DNA of 64,000 bases from an uncultured Pelagibacteraceae bacterium (GCA_902620585.1 CACNJC010000002.1:45927-109926), one strand, 5' to 3'; shown: positions 29,725 through 40,431, counted from the stretch's first letter. Made by a program: numbers and translations. The notes: generated by a model from the letters alone, not told the origin.

Positions 29725-31644
29725 TTAATTTAACGGCAGCTTGTTCGCATTAATCATATTTTTGATTAGTTCTTCTCTTTTCATGATTTCTTGTTTATCT
29801 GAACCAAGTCTTCTAATTGTAACAGTTTTATTTTCAACTTCTTTTTTTCCACAAACTATGATCATTGGTATCTTTGCTAAAGAGTGTTCTCTTACCTTGT
29901 AATTTATTTTCTCATTTCTTAAATCCACTTCGCATTTTATACCCTCTTTAAATAAATCTTCAAATAACTTTTTAACGTAATCGTTATTTTCTTCTGCTAT
30001 AGGACATACTACTGCTTGTGCCGGAGATAACCAAAAAGGCAATTTTCCCGCATAATTTTCAATTAGAATTCCTATAAATCTCTCTAATGAACCAAATAGA
30101 GCTCTATGTAGCATTACTGGAACTTTTTTAGTTCCGTCTTTGTCAACAAATGTTGCACCTAATCTATTCGGTAAGTTTAAGTCAACTTGCAGTGTTCCAC
30201 ATTGCCAATCACGTCCAATTGCATCTCTTAAAACAAATTCTATTTTGGGTCCATAGAAAGCACCTTCGCCTTTGTTTATTGTGTATTCAAGTTTTGTTTT
30301 TTTTATTGCAGACAATAGAGCAGCCTCTGACTTATCCCAAACACTATCATCGCCTACCCTTTTTTCAGGTCTATCTGAATATTTTAATATAACATTTTTA
30401 AAACCAAGAGCTTTATAAATTTCTAAAATCAAGTTTGTTACTGTCAAAGACTCTTGAGTAATTTGATCTTCAGTGCAGAAAATGTGAGCGTCATCTTGTG
30501 TAAATGCTCTTACTCTTAATAGTCCATGCAAAGCTCCAGAAGGTTCATATCTATGTACTTTTCCAAATTCTGATAACTTCAATGGTAAGTCTCTATAACT
30601 TTTTAAACCTTGATTGAAAACTTGAACACATCCTGGGCAGTTCATAGGCTTTATTGCAAAAGTTTTTTCATCAGGTGTTTCAGAAGTAAACATGTGTTCA
30701 CCAAATTTTTCCCAATGACCAGATTTTTCCCATAAAGTTTTATCCAATAGTTCAGGTGTATTAATTTCTTTATAACCGGCTAAACGTTGCTTCATTCTCA
30801 TATATTCGACTAGTCTTTGAAATAATAACCATCCTTTCTCATGCCAAAATACTGACCCAGGACTTTCCTCTCTAAAATGAAATAAGTCCATCTCTTTTCC
30901 AAGTTTTCTATGATCTCTTTTTTCTGCCTCTTCTAATCTATGTATATAGTCATCCAATTCTTTTTTTGAACTCCAACATGTTCCATAAATTCTTTGTAAC
31001 ATCTCATTATTCGAATCACCTCTCCAATATGCACCTGAAACTTTTGTAAGCTTAAAAGCTTTGCCTATTTTTCCTGAAGATATCAAGTGTGGTCCTCTAC
31101 ACAAATCGTGCCAAGTATCACCGTGGTGGTAAATTGAGAGATCTTCATTTTTTGGAATGCTCTCTATAATTTCAGCTTTATATTTTTCACCAATTTTTTT
31201 AAAATGTTTTATAGCTTTATCTCGCTCCCAAACTTCTCTTCTTGTCTTAACATCTCTATCAATAATTTCTGACATTTTTTTTTCTATCATTTTTAAATCA
31301 TCACTTGTAAAAGGTTCTTTCCTAGCAAAGTCATAATAAAAACCATTATCAATTACCGGTCCAATTGTTACTTGAGTTCCTTTAAATAGTTCTTGCACTG
31401 CCATTGCCATTATGTGCGCTGCATCGTGCCGAATAACCTCTAAACCTTCTTTATCTTTTGATGTGATAATTCTTACTTTAGCATCCGCAGTAATTTCGTG
31501 AGTTAAGTCTTTTAATTGACCGTCAACTTCCATAATTAGTGCAGCTTTTTCTAAAGACTTACTAATTTTTTTTGTAAGATCCAAACCGCTTATTGATTTT
31601 GAAAATGAGATTTTTTTTCCGTCTAATAATTGAATTTGAGGCAT
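29725..31644 (-). CDS. thrS: Threonyl-tRNA synthetase
   Basis: Class II synthetase, 639 residues. The N-terminal TGS domain (1-60), the editing domain with HDAAHIMAMAVQELF and the second-half zinc/editing motif CRGPHL, the catalytic core with MNCPGCVQVF (zinc Cys), RVRAFTQDDAHIFC (motif 2), YGPKIEFVLRDAIGR and the LHRALFGSLERFIGI motif 3, and a C-terminal anticodon domain are all present. It heads the thrS-infC-rpmI-rplT-pheST run. Confidence 0.98.
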   Translation of the reverse strand: MPQIQLLDGKKISFSKSISGLDLTKKISKSLEKAALIMEVDGQLKDLTHEITADAKVRIITSKDKEGLEVIRHDAAHIMAMAVQELFKGTQVTIGPVIDNGFYYDFARKEPFTSDDLKMIEKKMSEIIDRDVKTRREVWERDKAIKHFKKIGEKYKAEIIESIPKNEDLSIYHHGDTWHDLCRGPHLISSGKIGKAFKLTKVSGAYWRGDSNNEMLQRIYGTCWSSKKELDDYIHRLEEAEKRDHRKLGKEMDLFHFREESPGSVFWHEKGWLLFQRLVEYMRMKQRLAGYKEINTPELLDKTLWEKSGHWEKFGEHMFTSETPDEKTFAIKPMNCPGCVQVFNQGLKSYRDLPLKLSEFGKVHRYEPSGALHGLLRVRAFTQDDAHIFCTEDQITQESLTVTNLILEIYKALGFKNVILKYSDRPEKRVGDDSVWDKSEAALLSAIKKTKLEYTINKGEGAFYGPKIEFVLRDAIGRDWQCGTLQVDLNLPNRLGATFVDKDGTKKVPVMLHRALFGSLERFIGILIENYAGKLPFWLSPAQAVVCPIAEENNDYVKKLFEDLFKEGIKCEVDLRNEKINYKVREHSLAKIPMIIVCGKKEVENKTVTIRRLGSDKQEIMKREELIKNMINANKLPLN

Positions 31645-32806
31645 TTATTTTATATCTAACAATTTTTTATACTCTCTTAAAGTCGAATCGCACATAGCTT
31701 CAACATCAAATTTTTTTGTTATATTTTTTCTGCCCTCGTTTCCTATAGAATTTAACATTTCCTGATCTAATTCAATAACAGTGTTTAAAGCTTTTGCAAG
31801 TTGTCGAGGATCATCATGTTTATAAAGAAAACCTGATTTTCCCTTTATAATTGTTTCTTTTGATCCACCAAGATCACTTGCAATTATAGGTTTTTTCCAT
31901 AGCTTGAGCCTCAACAGATACACGACCGAAAGCCTCTGGTTCAATTGATGCAGATACAACTACATCCGCTAACGAATAAGCCAAAGGCATTTCTTTACAA
32001 TGATTAACAAATTTTACTTTTTGACTTAATCTGTACCTTTGAACTAAATCGATAAGTTTCTTTTTATAAACCTTTCTACCTTGATCAGAGCCAAGTACAA
32101 CTGCTTGAAAGTTAGAGTTATTGTAATCTTCAATCAAAATGTTCAATGCCTCAATCAATTTTTCTTGACCTTTCCAAGCCGTAAGTCTTCCAGGCATAAG
32201 AATAGTAAATTTATTTTGAGAAATTCCCCACTCCTTTTTAATTTTTTCAAGTTTTAAAATTGAAATATTTTTTTTATTATAATACTCTACATTAATTCCT
32301 CTAAAGATTACTCTTAATTTTTTTTTTCGATTTAAATACTCGCTGTATTTTTCATTTATATGATTAAAAATAAAATTTGATCCAGCAATTGTTAATTTTG
32401 CTCTTAACATAATACTATTGTAAAATTTTTTTAAATTATTTTCGAAGTTATAAGTACCGTGAAAAGTTGTAACAAAATTTCTTCTTGTTATTAAACAAGC
32501 AAAATAACATGCCCACGCTGGAGCACGGCTTCTGGCATGAACAATATTTATGTTATTAATCAAAATCAATATAGACAATAAAATTACATTAAGAATTATT
32601 AGAATAGGATTTTTTGAATGAACAGGTAAACGAAACAATTTTACTTTTTTTTTTCTAATAAATTTCAAAAGTTCTCCGCCAGATGTCGCAATAAATGAAC
32701 CATGATTTTTTTCAGCTAAGTAATGAGCGATATCATAACAACCTGTCTCTGCACCCCCATAACCCAGTTTTGGTATAACCTGAAGAACTTTTATTTTTGA
32801 AGCCAT
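31645..32806 (-). CDS. Family 4 glycosyltransferase, interrupted by a frameshift
   Basis: A GT-B enzyme whose N-terminal 300 residues (32806 downward) contain KVLQVIPKLGYGGAETGC and ILMPGRLTAWKGQEKLIEAL, ending in EPEAFGRVSVEAQAME; the rest, from KPIIASDLGGSKETI onward, is in another frame ending at 31645. On the coding strand the break is a run of six A (T run at 31891-31896); removing one A gives EAQAMEKPIIASDLGG, the expected continuation. The span of 1162 bases is one more than 387 codons. Either a recent inactivation or an assembly error, like pheT 4.7 kb away. Likely envelope polysaccharide synthesis; precedes thrS with no gap. Confidence 0.85.
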
Positions 32807-32847
32807 ATTTAATGTTATATATTAACAAATTAAACTTATAACTTTAT

Positions 32848-33603
32848 ATGATAAAATTTAAGTACCAAAAAATTACGAAGATTAAAAAACTAAGATATAT
32901 TGACAATTATCGTAAAAAAAAACTTTATATCGTTTTTCTTCCTGGCTTTATGTCAGATATAGATGGAAAAAAACCTCAGTCATTTAGACGATTCGCAATA
33001 AAAAATGATCTTGGTTTTCTGGCATTAGAATATTTAGGTCATGGAAAATCTTCAGGCGAATTTACTAAAGGAAATATCAGTATTTGGACCAACAATGTAA
33101 AATATTTGATTAAGAAAAAAATCAGAAAAAATAATTTTATATTAATTGGATCAAGTATGGGATCCTGGATAGCTATTAATCAGTTTAAATATTTTAAAAA
33201 ACAAATTAAAGGGTTTATTGGAATAGGATCTGCGCCAGAATTTTTAACAAGGTTGATGTGGAATAAATTTCCAAAAAATATTAGAGATGAAATTATAAAA
33301 AAAGGTATTGCCACTATTAAAAATGGGGGATATGTTTATCCAATTACATATCAACTAATTAAAGACGGAAGAAAAAATAAAGTATTATCAAAAAGAATCT
33401 TGCTTAAAATTCAGGTTACAATGTTTCATGGAAAAAAAGATGAAGTTGTACCTGTAGTATTTTCTAAAAAAGTTTTAAAAATTTTCAAGAATGCTAAAAA
33501 AAAATTATTTGTGATAACAAAAGGTGACCACAGTTTATCTGATAAAAAATCATTAAAAAAAATAAATAGTCATTTATCTGAAATTATAAAAAATATTTCT
33601 TAA
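32848..33603 (+). CDS. Alpha/beta hydrolase
   Basis: A 251-residue alpha/beta-hydrolase-fold protein. The nucleophile elbow is GSSMGSW with Ser103; an oxyanion strand LPGFMSDIDGKK is near residue 31, EYLGHGKSSGEF follows, and the likely acid and His are in HGKKDEVVP and KGDHSLSDKK. No signal peptide. The sequence resembles small carboxylesterase/palmitoyl-thioesterase-type (ABHD10-like) hydrolases, but the substrate is unknown. It is divergent from the glycosyltransferase and its 3' end overlaps the convergent SDR gene by 30 bases. Confidence 0.82.
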   Translation: MIKFKYQKITKIKKLRYIDNYRKKKLYIVFLPGFMSDIDGKKPQSFRRFAIKNDLGFLALEYLGHGKSSGEFTKGNISIWTNNVKYLIKKKIRKNNFILIGSSMGSWIAINQFKYFKKQIKGFIGIGSAPEFLTRLMWNKFPKNIRDEIIKKGIATIKNGGYVYPITYQLIKDGRKNKVLSKRILLKIQVTMFHGKKDEVVPVVFSKKVLKIFKNAKKKLFVITKGDHSLSDKKSLKKINSHLSEIIKNIS

Positions 33604-34443
33604 ACCATGTTTATATGTTGGGTATTTTAATTTAATCTTAAGTTTCTTTTTCATATTATCGTTACTTACCTTTTTGGAGTCTTTATAAAATTCTTTTATC
33701 ATTTTGTTTTTGAATTTAGAGATAGGTACAGCATGCAAAGACTTCAGTTTTAGCAATTTCGCTGCGAATTTGGCTACCTCAATATTTGTTGACGGTTGAT
33801 CATCAGATGCATTTAATGTCATAGAGCTTTTAGAAGAAAAAAACACTTTTTTTATAATTATTGCTAGATCTTCAATTCTTATTCTTGAAAAAAATTTCTT
33901 TTCTTTAACATAAATATTCTTATTTAATATTTTTTTAAGAACGTTACTTTCCTTTGAGTAAATTCCAGATACTCGTAAAATATTTATATCAAAACTTGAT
34001 TGTTTTCTAAAATTTAACCAAGCTTTTTCAGCTGCTATTCGTCTTGTTCCAAATAATGTTTTTCCTTTTAATCTTGAATTTTCACTTACCCATCGACCAT
34101 TATGATCTCCATAAACACTTGTGGCAGATAAATATATTAATTTCTTAAAATATGAGTTTTTTAAACTTCTTTTAAATTTTTTTAATACTGGGTCTTTTTT
34201 TCCTTTTGGAGGAATCGAAACCAAAATATAATCTGCTATTTGTAATCTTTTTAGTAACTTTTTGTCAAAAATATTATCTTTGAATTTATACGAATTAAAT
34301 TTTTTTTTTTCAAAAATACTTGATTTTGTTTTTTTAGTATTTGTAGCACAAAAATTAAAGTTTACTTTGGATTTTGCTAATTCTCTTACAAGATACTTCG
34401 CAGTTTGACCAAAGCCAAAGAAAAAAAAGTTTATTTTTTTCAT
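33574..34443 (-). CDS. SDR-family NAD(P)-binding protein (YeeZ-like)
   Basis: A 289-residue protein with an atypical N-terminal Rossmann motif FFGFGQTAKYLVREL, followed by DYILVSIPPKGKKDP, LIYLSATSVYGDHNG and RIAAEKAWL, the pattern of extended SDR proteins of the YeeZ/YbjT type, which lack the classical Tyr-x3-Lys or use a variant. The function of the family is poorly known. It lies one base from gltB, downstream in the same direction, and may be co-transcribed with glutamate synthase. Confidence 0.75.
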   Translation of the reverse strand: MKKINFFFFGFGQTAKYLVRELAKSKVNFNFCATNTKKTKSSIFEKKKFNSYKFKDNIFDKKLLKRLQIADYILVSIPPKGKKDPVLKKFKRSLKNSYFKKLIYLSATSVYGDHNGRWVSENSRLKGKTLFGTRRIAAEKAWLNFRKQSSFDINILRVSGIYSKESNVLKKILNKNIYVKEKKFFSRIRIEDLAIIIKKVFFSSKSSMTLNASDDQPSTNIEVAKFAAKLLKLKSLHAVPISKFKNKMIKEFYKDSKKVSNDNMKKKLKIKLKYPTYKHGLRNIFYNFR

Positions 34444-37400
34444 TAAGCTGATTTGAATTTCAGTTTATTAAGTGAGATAGGATTGTCTAACTTATCAAGC
34501 ATTTCTATTGGACACACCTGAACAAAATTTTCTAATTCTCCATCGTAGTTAGCAAGGATTTTTTCTGCTACTTTAGAATTTGTTTCTTTTAGAAAATCCT
34601 GTAAATTCTTTTTAAGAGACGCTTTCCAATAATCAGTTTCAATTGGCTGCCATATTATTGAGCTTGGATTTGCATAATTCTCAAATTTATTTTCTTTATC
34701 ATATATAAAAGCCATCCCCCCGGTCATTCCTGCTCCAAAATTATCTCCCACTTGACCTAAAATAATCGCAGTACCACCAGTCATATATTCACATCCGTGA
34801 GCTCCACATCCTTCAACTATTGCCAAACTACCAGAATTTCTAACTGCAAACCTTTCCCCTGCTTGGCCAGATGCATACAATTTACCAGAAGTTGCGCCGT
34901 ATAAAACTGTGTTACCAATAATAGTATTCTCATTAGACTTTAATTTACTTTGTGAAGATGGGCGCACAATTATGTGTCCTCCAGATAATCCTTTGCCAAC
35001 GTAATCATTAGTATCGCCCTCAACTAATAATTTTATACCTTGTGTTAAAAAAGCTCCAAGCGATTGACCTGCTGAGCCATTAAGTTTTATAGAAATAGTA
35101 TCTTTTTCAAGTTTTTTATTTTCAAATTTTTTATAAACGTAGTGAGATAATCTTGTACCTACTGATCTATAAGTATTTTTTACGTCATAGCTAAATTCAT
35201 TAATCTTATTAATATCAATTTTGTTTTCAATTTCTGACCAAATTTTCTCATCTAAGGTGTCTGGAACTTTGTTAATAATTTTCTCTTGGCAATATCTTGG
35301 GTTGGTTCCAGGGTCAGCTTGGACTAATAGTGGATTTAAATCTAAATCATCCAAGTTAGGAGCTCCTTTGTTTATTTGAGATAATAGATCGGTTCTTCCT
35401 ATAATTTCATTAATGGATTTATAGCCAAGCGATGCCAAAATTTCTCTTACCTCTCTCGCTACAAAAGTAAAAAGATTTACTACTTTTTCTGGGGTTCCCG
35501 TAAATTTTTCTCTCAAAGCTTTGTCCTGACTGCAAACTCCAACTGGACAAGTATTGGAATGGCATTGACGCACCATTATACATCCCATGGCTACTAATGA
35601 AGAAGTGCCCATACCATACTCTTCCGCTCCCATCATTGCTGCCATTACAACATCACGTCCAGTTTTTAAGCCTCCATCAGTTTTTAATGTAACTTTGTGT
35701 CTTAAATTATTTAATGTTAAAATTTGATTTGCCTCAGTAAGACCCATCTCCCAAGGTATACCAGCATATTTAATACTTGTTTGGGGGCTTGCTCCAGTTC
35801 CTCCTGAGTGACCAGAGATTAAAATAATATCTGCTTTAGCTTTTGCTACGCCGGCAGCTATAGTCCCAATTCCTGTAGATGCAACAAGTTTAACACTTAC
35901 TCTTGCCTTTGGATTTATTTGTTTTAAATCGTAAATTAGTTGAGCTAAATCTTCTATTGAGTAAATGTCATGGTGTGGTGGTGGAGATATCAAAGTTACT
36001 CCAGGAGTAGAATGTCTTAATCTAGCGATTTCATCTGTTACTTTGAATCCAGGTAATTGCCCTCCCTCTCCTGGTTTAGCTCCTTGAGCCATCTTGATTT
36101 CAATTTCATTTGCATTATTCAAGTAATCAACTGTTACACCGAATCTAGCAGAAGCAATTTGTTTTACCCTAGAATTAGCTGAGTCGCCATTTGACAAAAC
36201 TTTAAATCTTTTGGAGTCTTCTCCACCCTCGCCACTACAAGAAGCGCCCTTGATTCTATTCATACCAGTAGCTAAAACTTCATGTGCTTCTGCGGATAAA
36301 GCTCCATGAGACATGCTCCCGCTACCAAATCTTTTTAAAATTTGATCTATAGGTTCTACCTCATTAATATCAATTGGATCTTTTTTGCTTTTAAATTGAA
36401 GCAAATCTCTCAAATTTATTGTTGGTAAACTATGTATTCCTTTAGAATATTTTTTATAAAGTTCGTAAGAGCCTATGCCAACAGCATTTTGCAACAAATG
36501 AATTAATCTACCTTGGTGTTGGTGGTTTTCCCCACTTTTTCTATATCGATATAATCCTCCTATTGGTAGGATATAAACATTTTGTTTCGAAATTTTTTTA
36601 TATAGTTCCTTAATTTTTTTCTCGATACCAATGATGCCAATGCCTGATATTCTTGAGGACATTCCAGGAAAATAGTCTGACACAATACCTCTACTCAAGC
36701 CTACAGCTTCGAAATTACACCCTCCTCTGTAAGAACTTAAAACTGAGATTCCCATTTTAGACATGATTTTTAAAAGTCCGGAGTCTATGGCTTTTTTAAA
36801 CTTTTTCACACATTCTTCAAAATCAGATTTGCCAAACAGTTTTTTTTCAAATCTTTGCTGAATACTATCAATTGCTAAATAAGGATTTATTGTCGTCGCA
36901 CCTGCTCCAATCAAAACTGCAAATGAGTGTGTATCTAAAGCATCGGAACACTCTACATTTAAAGAGCAATATCCTCTTAGTCCAATTTTAATTAAATGAG
37001 AATGAACCGCTCCAACTATAAGTGCACTTGGTATACTGGCTTTTTGATTTGAAATATTTTTATCTGATAATATTAAAGTTGTACTTCCTTCTCTCACAGC
37101 GGTTTCACATTCAGTTCTTATTGCCTCTATCCTGTTCTTAAGAGAAGAATTAATATCAAAAGTACAATCTATTTCTTTTATTTTTTTGGAAAAAATTTTC
37201 TTAAAAACTTTTAACTGAGAATTCGTAAGAATAGGACTATCTAAGACAAAAATGTTATCTTCAGTTAAGTTATCAAAATCCAATATATTTCCTAAATTTC
37301 CAAATCTTGTCTTTAAACTCATGACCTTATTTTCTCTTAAAGAGTCAATTGGAGGGTTTGTTACCTGGCTAAAGTTTTGTCTAAAATAATGTGATACTGG

Positions 37401-38939
37401 TCTAAAATGACTAGACAAAACTGCTACTGGAGTATCGTCTCCCATAGATCCAGACGCTTCTTTGCCTTCTTCCGCCATTGGATGTAAAATCAACTCAAGG
37501 TCTTCGACACTAATTCCAGATAGATATTGTCTTTTTTTTAGTTCTTCTCCAGTAAAATTGGCTTTTTCATTCTCTGTTGATATTTTTTTATCGAGATCAA
37601 TTATTTGTTTGTTATATTTTTTATAATCTTTTGCTAATAAATCTTTTATCTCTTTATCTTTAAAAAGTTTTCCTTTTTTTAAATCTATCGCAATTATTTG
37701 GCCTGGTCCTAATTTTCCTTTCTCAATAATTTTCTCTTCAGGAATTTTTATCATTCCAGTTTCAGAGCCTGCAAAAAATAGGTCATCCGAAGTTAAAGTG
37801 TACCTAAGTGGTCTAAGACCATTTCTATCTGTCGATGCTAAAACCCATTTCGCGTCAGTTGCGCAAACTGCTGCTGGTCCATCCCATGGTTCGATTGTGC
37901 TATTTAAAAAATTAAACAAATCTTGATGGTTCTTAGAAACAGTTTTACTTCTTTTTGACCATGCATCAGGAATCATCATTAGTTTTATCAATGGCGCTAA
38001 TTTTCCTGAATGGGTTAATAGTTCGAATACATTATCAAGAGCTCCAGAGTCTGAGCTGCTTCTAATTACCGGCTGTAAATTTCTTACATCTTTAAATAGT
38101 GAACTAGACATATCTTGTTCGTGAATTTTCATCCAGTTTATATTGCCTTTTAAAGTGTTTATTTCTCCATTGTGAGCTAGTGTTCTAAAGGGTTGCGCTA
38201 AATCCCAACTAGGGAAGGTATTAGTTGAGTACCTCTGGTGAAAAATTGCAAATCTCGAAGTTAATTTTTTGTCATTTAAATCTGGATAAAATTCAGCCAA
38301 CATTTCAGCAAGAAACATTCCTTTATAAACAATTGACCGCGAACTAAATGAACATATGTAAAAGCTTTTAAGTTGATTCTCTCGGGCGAGTTTTTCTATT
38401 TTTTTTCTAGTTTCAAATAAATCTCTTTCTAAATCGTTAGTTGCTAGATCTTTATTTTTTTTAAACATAACCTGAGCAATCTCAGGTCTGCTCCGTTCAG
38501 CAGTTTCACCTAATACGCTTGAGTTAAAAGGTACCTGACGCCAGCCATAAATGTGATAGTTTTCTTCAAGAAGAATTGTTTCGATAATTTCCCTACATTT
38601 TTCCTGCTCTGAATAATCTGTTCTTGGTAAAAAAACCATTCCAACGCAAATTCTTTTTGTATCATCGGGTGTTTGCCCTGTTGAAATAATTTTTTCTTTG
38701 AAAAAATCTGGAGCTATTTCAATTTGAATTCCTGCCCCATCTCCTGATTTACCGTCAGCATCTACGGCGCCCCTATGCCAGATAGCTTTTAAAGCTTCAA
38801 TACCATATTCAACTATTTTTCTAGATTTTTTTCCATCAGTTGTAGCAATCATCCCAACACCACAAGCATCATGCTCCATGTTTTGATCATAGATGTGATT
38901 TTCTGAAAGAAGCTTTTTATTTTTATCGTATAAACTCAT
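34443..38939 (-). CDS. gltB: Glutamate synthase large (alpha) subunit
   Basis: Converts glutamine and 2-oxoglutarate to two glutamates. The 1498 residues contain an N-terminal class II glutamine amidotransferase domain whose nucleophile is Cys26 in HDACGVGM (a short propeptide precedes it), the central domain, the FMN domain with the GGTGASPQTSIKYAG substrate/FMN loop, the 3Fe-4S cysteines in MVRQCHSNTCPVGVC, and the C-terminal beta-helix (GGHIIVRP, GATSGKLYASGQAGERF). Six bases separate it from gltD. Central to ammonium assimilation in this organism. Confidence 0.98.
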   Translation of the reverse strand: MSLYDKNKKLLSENHIYDQNMEHDACGVGMIATTDGKKSRKIVEYGIEALKAIWHRGAVDADGKSGDGAGIQIEIAPDFFKEKIISTGQTPDDTKRICVGMVFLPRTDYSEQEKCREIIETILLEENYHIYGWRQVPFNSSVLGETAERSRPEIAQVMFKKNKDLATNDLERDLFETRKKIEKLARENQLKSFYICSFSSRSIVYKGMFLAEMLAEFYPDLNDKKLTSRFAIFHQRYSTNTFPSWDLAQPFRTLAHNGEINTLKGNINWMKIHEQDMSSSLFKDVRNLQPVIRSSSDSGALDNVFELLTHSGKLAPLIKLMMIPDAWSKRSKTVSKNHQDLFNFLNSTIEPWDGPAAVCATDAKWVLASTDRNGLRPLRYTLTSDDLFFAGSETGMIKIPEEKIIEKGKLGPGQIIAIDLKKGKLFKDKEIKDLLAKDYKKYNKQIIDLDKKISTENEKANFTGEELKKRQYLSGISVEDLELILHPMAEEGKEASGSMGDDTPVAVLSSHFRPVSHYFRQNFSQVTNPPIDSLRENKVMSLKTRFGNLGNILDFDNLTEDNIFVLDSPILTNSQLKVFKKIFSKKIKEIDCTFDINSSLKNRIEAIRTECETAVREGSTTLILSDKNISNQKASIPSALIVGAVHSHLIKIGLRGYCSLNVECSDALDTHSFAVLIGAGATTINPYLAIDSIQQRFEKKLFGKSDFEECVKKFKKAIDSGLLKIMSKMGISVLSSYRGGCNFEAVGLSRGIVSDYFPGMSSRISGIGIIGIEKKIKELYKKISKQNVYILPIGGLYRYRKSGENHQHQGRLIHLLQNAVGIGSYELYKKYSKGIHSLPTINLRDLLQFKSKKDPIDINEVEPIDQILKRFGSGSMSHGALSAEAHEVLATGMNRIKGASCSGEGGEDSKRFKVLSNGDSANSRVKQIASARFGVTVDYLNNANEIEIKMAQGAKPGEGGQLPGFKVTDEIARLRHSTPGVTLISPPPHHDIYSIEDLAQLIYDLKQINPKARVSVKLVASTGIGTIAAGVAKAKADIILISGHSGGTGASPQTSIKYAGIPWEMGLTEANQILTLNNLRHKVTLKTDGGLKTGRDVVMAAMMGAEEYGMGTSSLVAMGCIMVRQCHSNTCPVGVCSQDKALREKFTGTPEKVVNLFTFVAREVREILASLGYKSINEIIGRTDLLSQINKGAPNLDDLDLNPLLVQADPGTNPRYCQEKIINKVPDTLDEKIWSEIENKIDINKINEFSYDVKNTYRSVGTRLSHYVYKKFENKKLEKDTISIKLNGSAGQSLGAFLTQGIKLLVEGDTNDYVGKGLSGGHIIVRPSSQSKLKSNENTIIGNTVLYGATSGKLYASGQAGERFAVRNSGSLAIVEGCGAHGCEYMTGGTAIILGQVGDNFGAGMTGGMAFIYDKENKFENYANPSSIIWQPIETDYWKASLKKNLQDFLKETNSKVAEKILANYDGELENFVQVCPIEMLDKLDNPISLNKLKFKSA

Positions 38940-38945
38940 AAATAA

Positions 38946-40385
38946 TTATGCTGCTTTAGTAGTTTTTCTTCCTTTTTCTTGTAAATATTTTTTAATTTGA
39001 ACCGCTGCATCTCTTCCATCTTTTATAGCCCAAACCACTAAGGATGCACCTCTAACTATATCTCCTGCAGCAAACACACCGTTCAAACTTGTTTGCATAG
39101 AGTTTAAGTCTATTTTTATTGTTCCCCACTCAGAGACGGATAATTCTTTTGAGTTAAATAGTTTAGGTAAATTTTCTGGGTCAAAGCCTAAAGATCTAAT
39201 AACAAAATTTGTTGAAAGTTTAAATTCAGAACCAGGTTGAACAACTGGTTTTTTTCTTCCAGAAGAGTCAGGTTCGCCTAAAATAATCTTATCTACTTCG
39301 ACAGATTCAACTTTATTTTTCCCTAAAAATTTTTTAGGCGAGCTTAACCAAATAAATTCTATTCCTTCCTCTATAGCGTTTTTTACTTCTCTAGCAGAGC
39401 CAGGCATATTTTCTCTGTCTCTTCTGTAAAGACATTTTACTGACTTCGCTTTTTGTCTTACAGCAGTCCTTACACAATCCATCGCAGTATCACCTCCACC
39501 GATTACAACTACATCTTTGCCTTCTGCGTTTAGTGTTCCGTCATCAAAAAGTTTGACTTTATCTCCTAGACCTTTTTTGTTTGACGCTGTTAAAAATTCC
39601 ATTGCAGGAAAAATATTTTTTAAATCTTGCCCTGGAATTTCAATTTCTTTAGCTTTATAAACACCTGTTGCAATTAAAATTGCATCATGCTCTTCTCTTA
39701 ATTGATCCAACGTTTTATTTTTTCCCACTTCAAAATTTTGAACAAATTTAATTCCACTATCTTTTAAAAGTTGAGTACGTCTTTCCACTACATGCTTTTC
39801 AAGTTTGAAATTAGGTATACCATAAATTAAAAGTCCACCAGGTCTGTCGTATCTATCATAAACAACAACTTGATAGCCAGATTTTCTTAGTTCTTCAGCA
39901 CATGCTAACCCCGCTGGTCCCGCACCGATAATTCCAATTGTTTCTTTTAATTCTTTTTTTACACTGATAGGTTTAACCCAACCTTTTTCCCAAGCAGTGT
40001 CTGTTATATATTTTTCTACTGAACCTATTGTTACAGTCCCGTGACCTGATTGTTCAATAACACAGTTTCCCTCGCATAGTCTATCTTGGGGGCAAATCCT
40101 ACCACATACCTCAGGCATATTATTTGTGCTTTGAGAAATTTCGTAAGCTTCTTTTAATCTTCCTTCGGCAGTAAGCTTAAGCCAGTCAGGTATGTTGTTG
40201 CTTAGTGGGCAGTGTATTTGACAAAATGGGACTCCGCATTGTGAACACCTACTAGATTGCTCTTTTGCTTTTGCGCTAATAAATTCGTCGTAGATTTCAT
40301 CGAAATCTTGACGTCTTTTTTTAGTGTCCCTTTTAGGTGGATTTTCTTTTTTTAAATCCACAAACTTTAACATTTTGTTTTTCAT
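38946..40385 (-). CDS. gltD: Glutamate synthase small (beta) subunit
   Basis: NADPH-dependent electron-input subunit of glutamate synthase. Residues 35-120 contain the Fe-S cysteine motifs (CSQCGVPFCQIHCPL and CGRICPQDRLCEGNC); the FAD motif IGAGPAGLACAEEL is near residue 152 and the NADPH motif VVIGGGDTAMDCVRTA near 290. Its 479 residues fit. A start at the ATG encoding Met5 (MLKFVDLKKENP) is also possible. It is the first gene of gltD-gltB, preceded by strong inverted repeats. Confidence 0.97.
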   Translation of the reverse strand: MKNKMLKFVDLKKENPPKRDTKKRRQDFDEIYDEFISAKAKEQSSRCSQCGVPFCQIHCPLSNNIPDWLKLTAEGRLKEAYEISQSTNNMPEVCGRICPQDRLCEGNCVIEQSGHGTVTIGSVEKYITDTAWEKGWVKPISVKKELKETIGIIGAGPAGLACAEELRKSGYQVVVYDRYDRPGGLLIYGIPNFKLEKHVVERRTQLLKDSGIKFVQNFEVGKNKTLDQLREEHDAILIATGVYKAKEIEIPGQDLKNIFPAMEFLTASNKKGLGDKVKLFDDGTLNAEGKDVVVIGGGDTAMDCVRTAVRQKAKSVKCLYRRDRENMPGSAREVKNAIEEGIEFIWLSSPKKFLGKNKVESVEVDKIILGEPDSSGRKKPVVQPGSEFKLSTNFVIRSLGFDPENLPKLFNSKELSVSEWGTIKIDLNSMQTSLNGVFAAGDIVRGASLVVWAIKDGRDAAVQIKKYLQEKGRKTTKAA

Positions 40386-40398
40386 AATTTTTTAGAAA

Positions 40399-40428
40399 TT
40401 AATACAAAAACAATGAATTTTGTATTAA
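40399..40428 (-). promoter_or_regulatory. Inverted repeat in the gltD leader/promoter
   Basis: Perfect 11-base arms (TTAATACAAAA and TTTTGTATTAA) around an 8-base loop, 14 bases upstream of the gltD ATG. It can be a regulator-binding operator or a leader hairpin near the ribosome-binding site. No sequence match to a named motif is claimed. Confidence 0.5.
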
Positions 40429-40431
40429 ATT

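Noticed and set aside
31645-31959. Separate 104-residue protein at the end of the glycosyltransferase
   Set aside because: Its residues from KPIIASDLGG onward are the normal GT4 C-terminus, joined to the upstream part by deleting one base; its first 20 residues are a shadow reading of that part.
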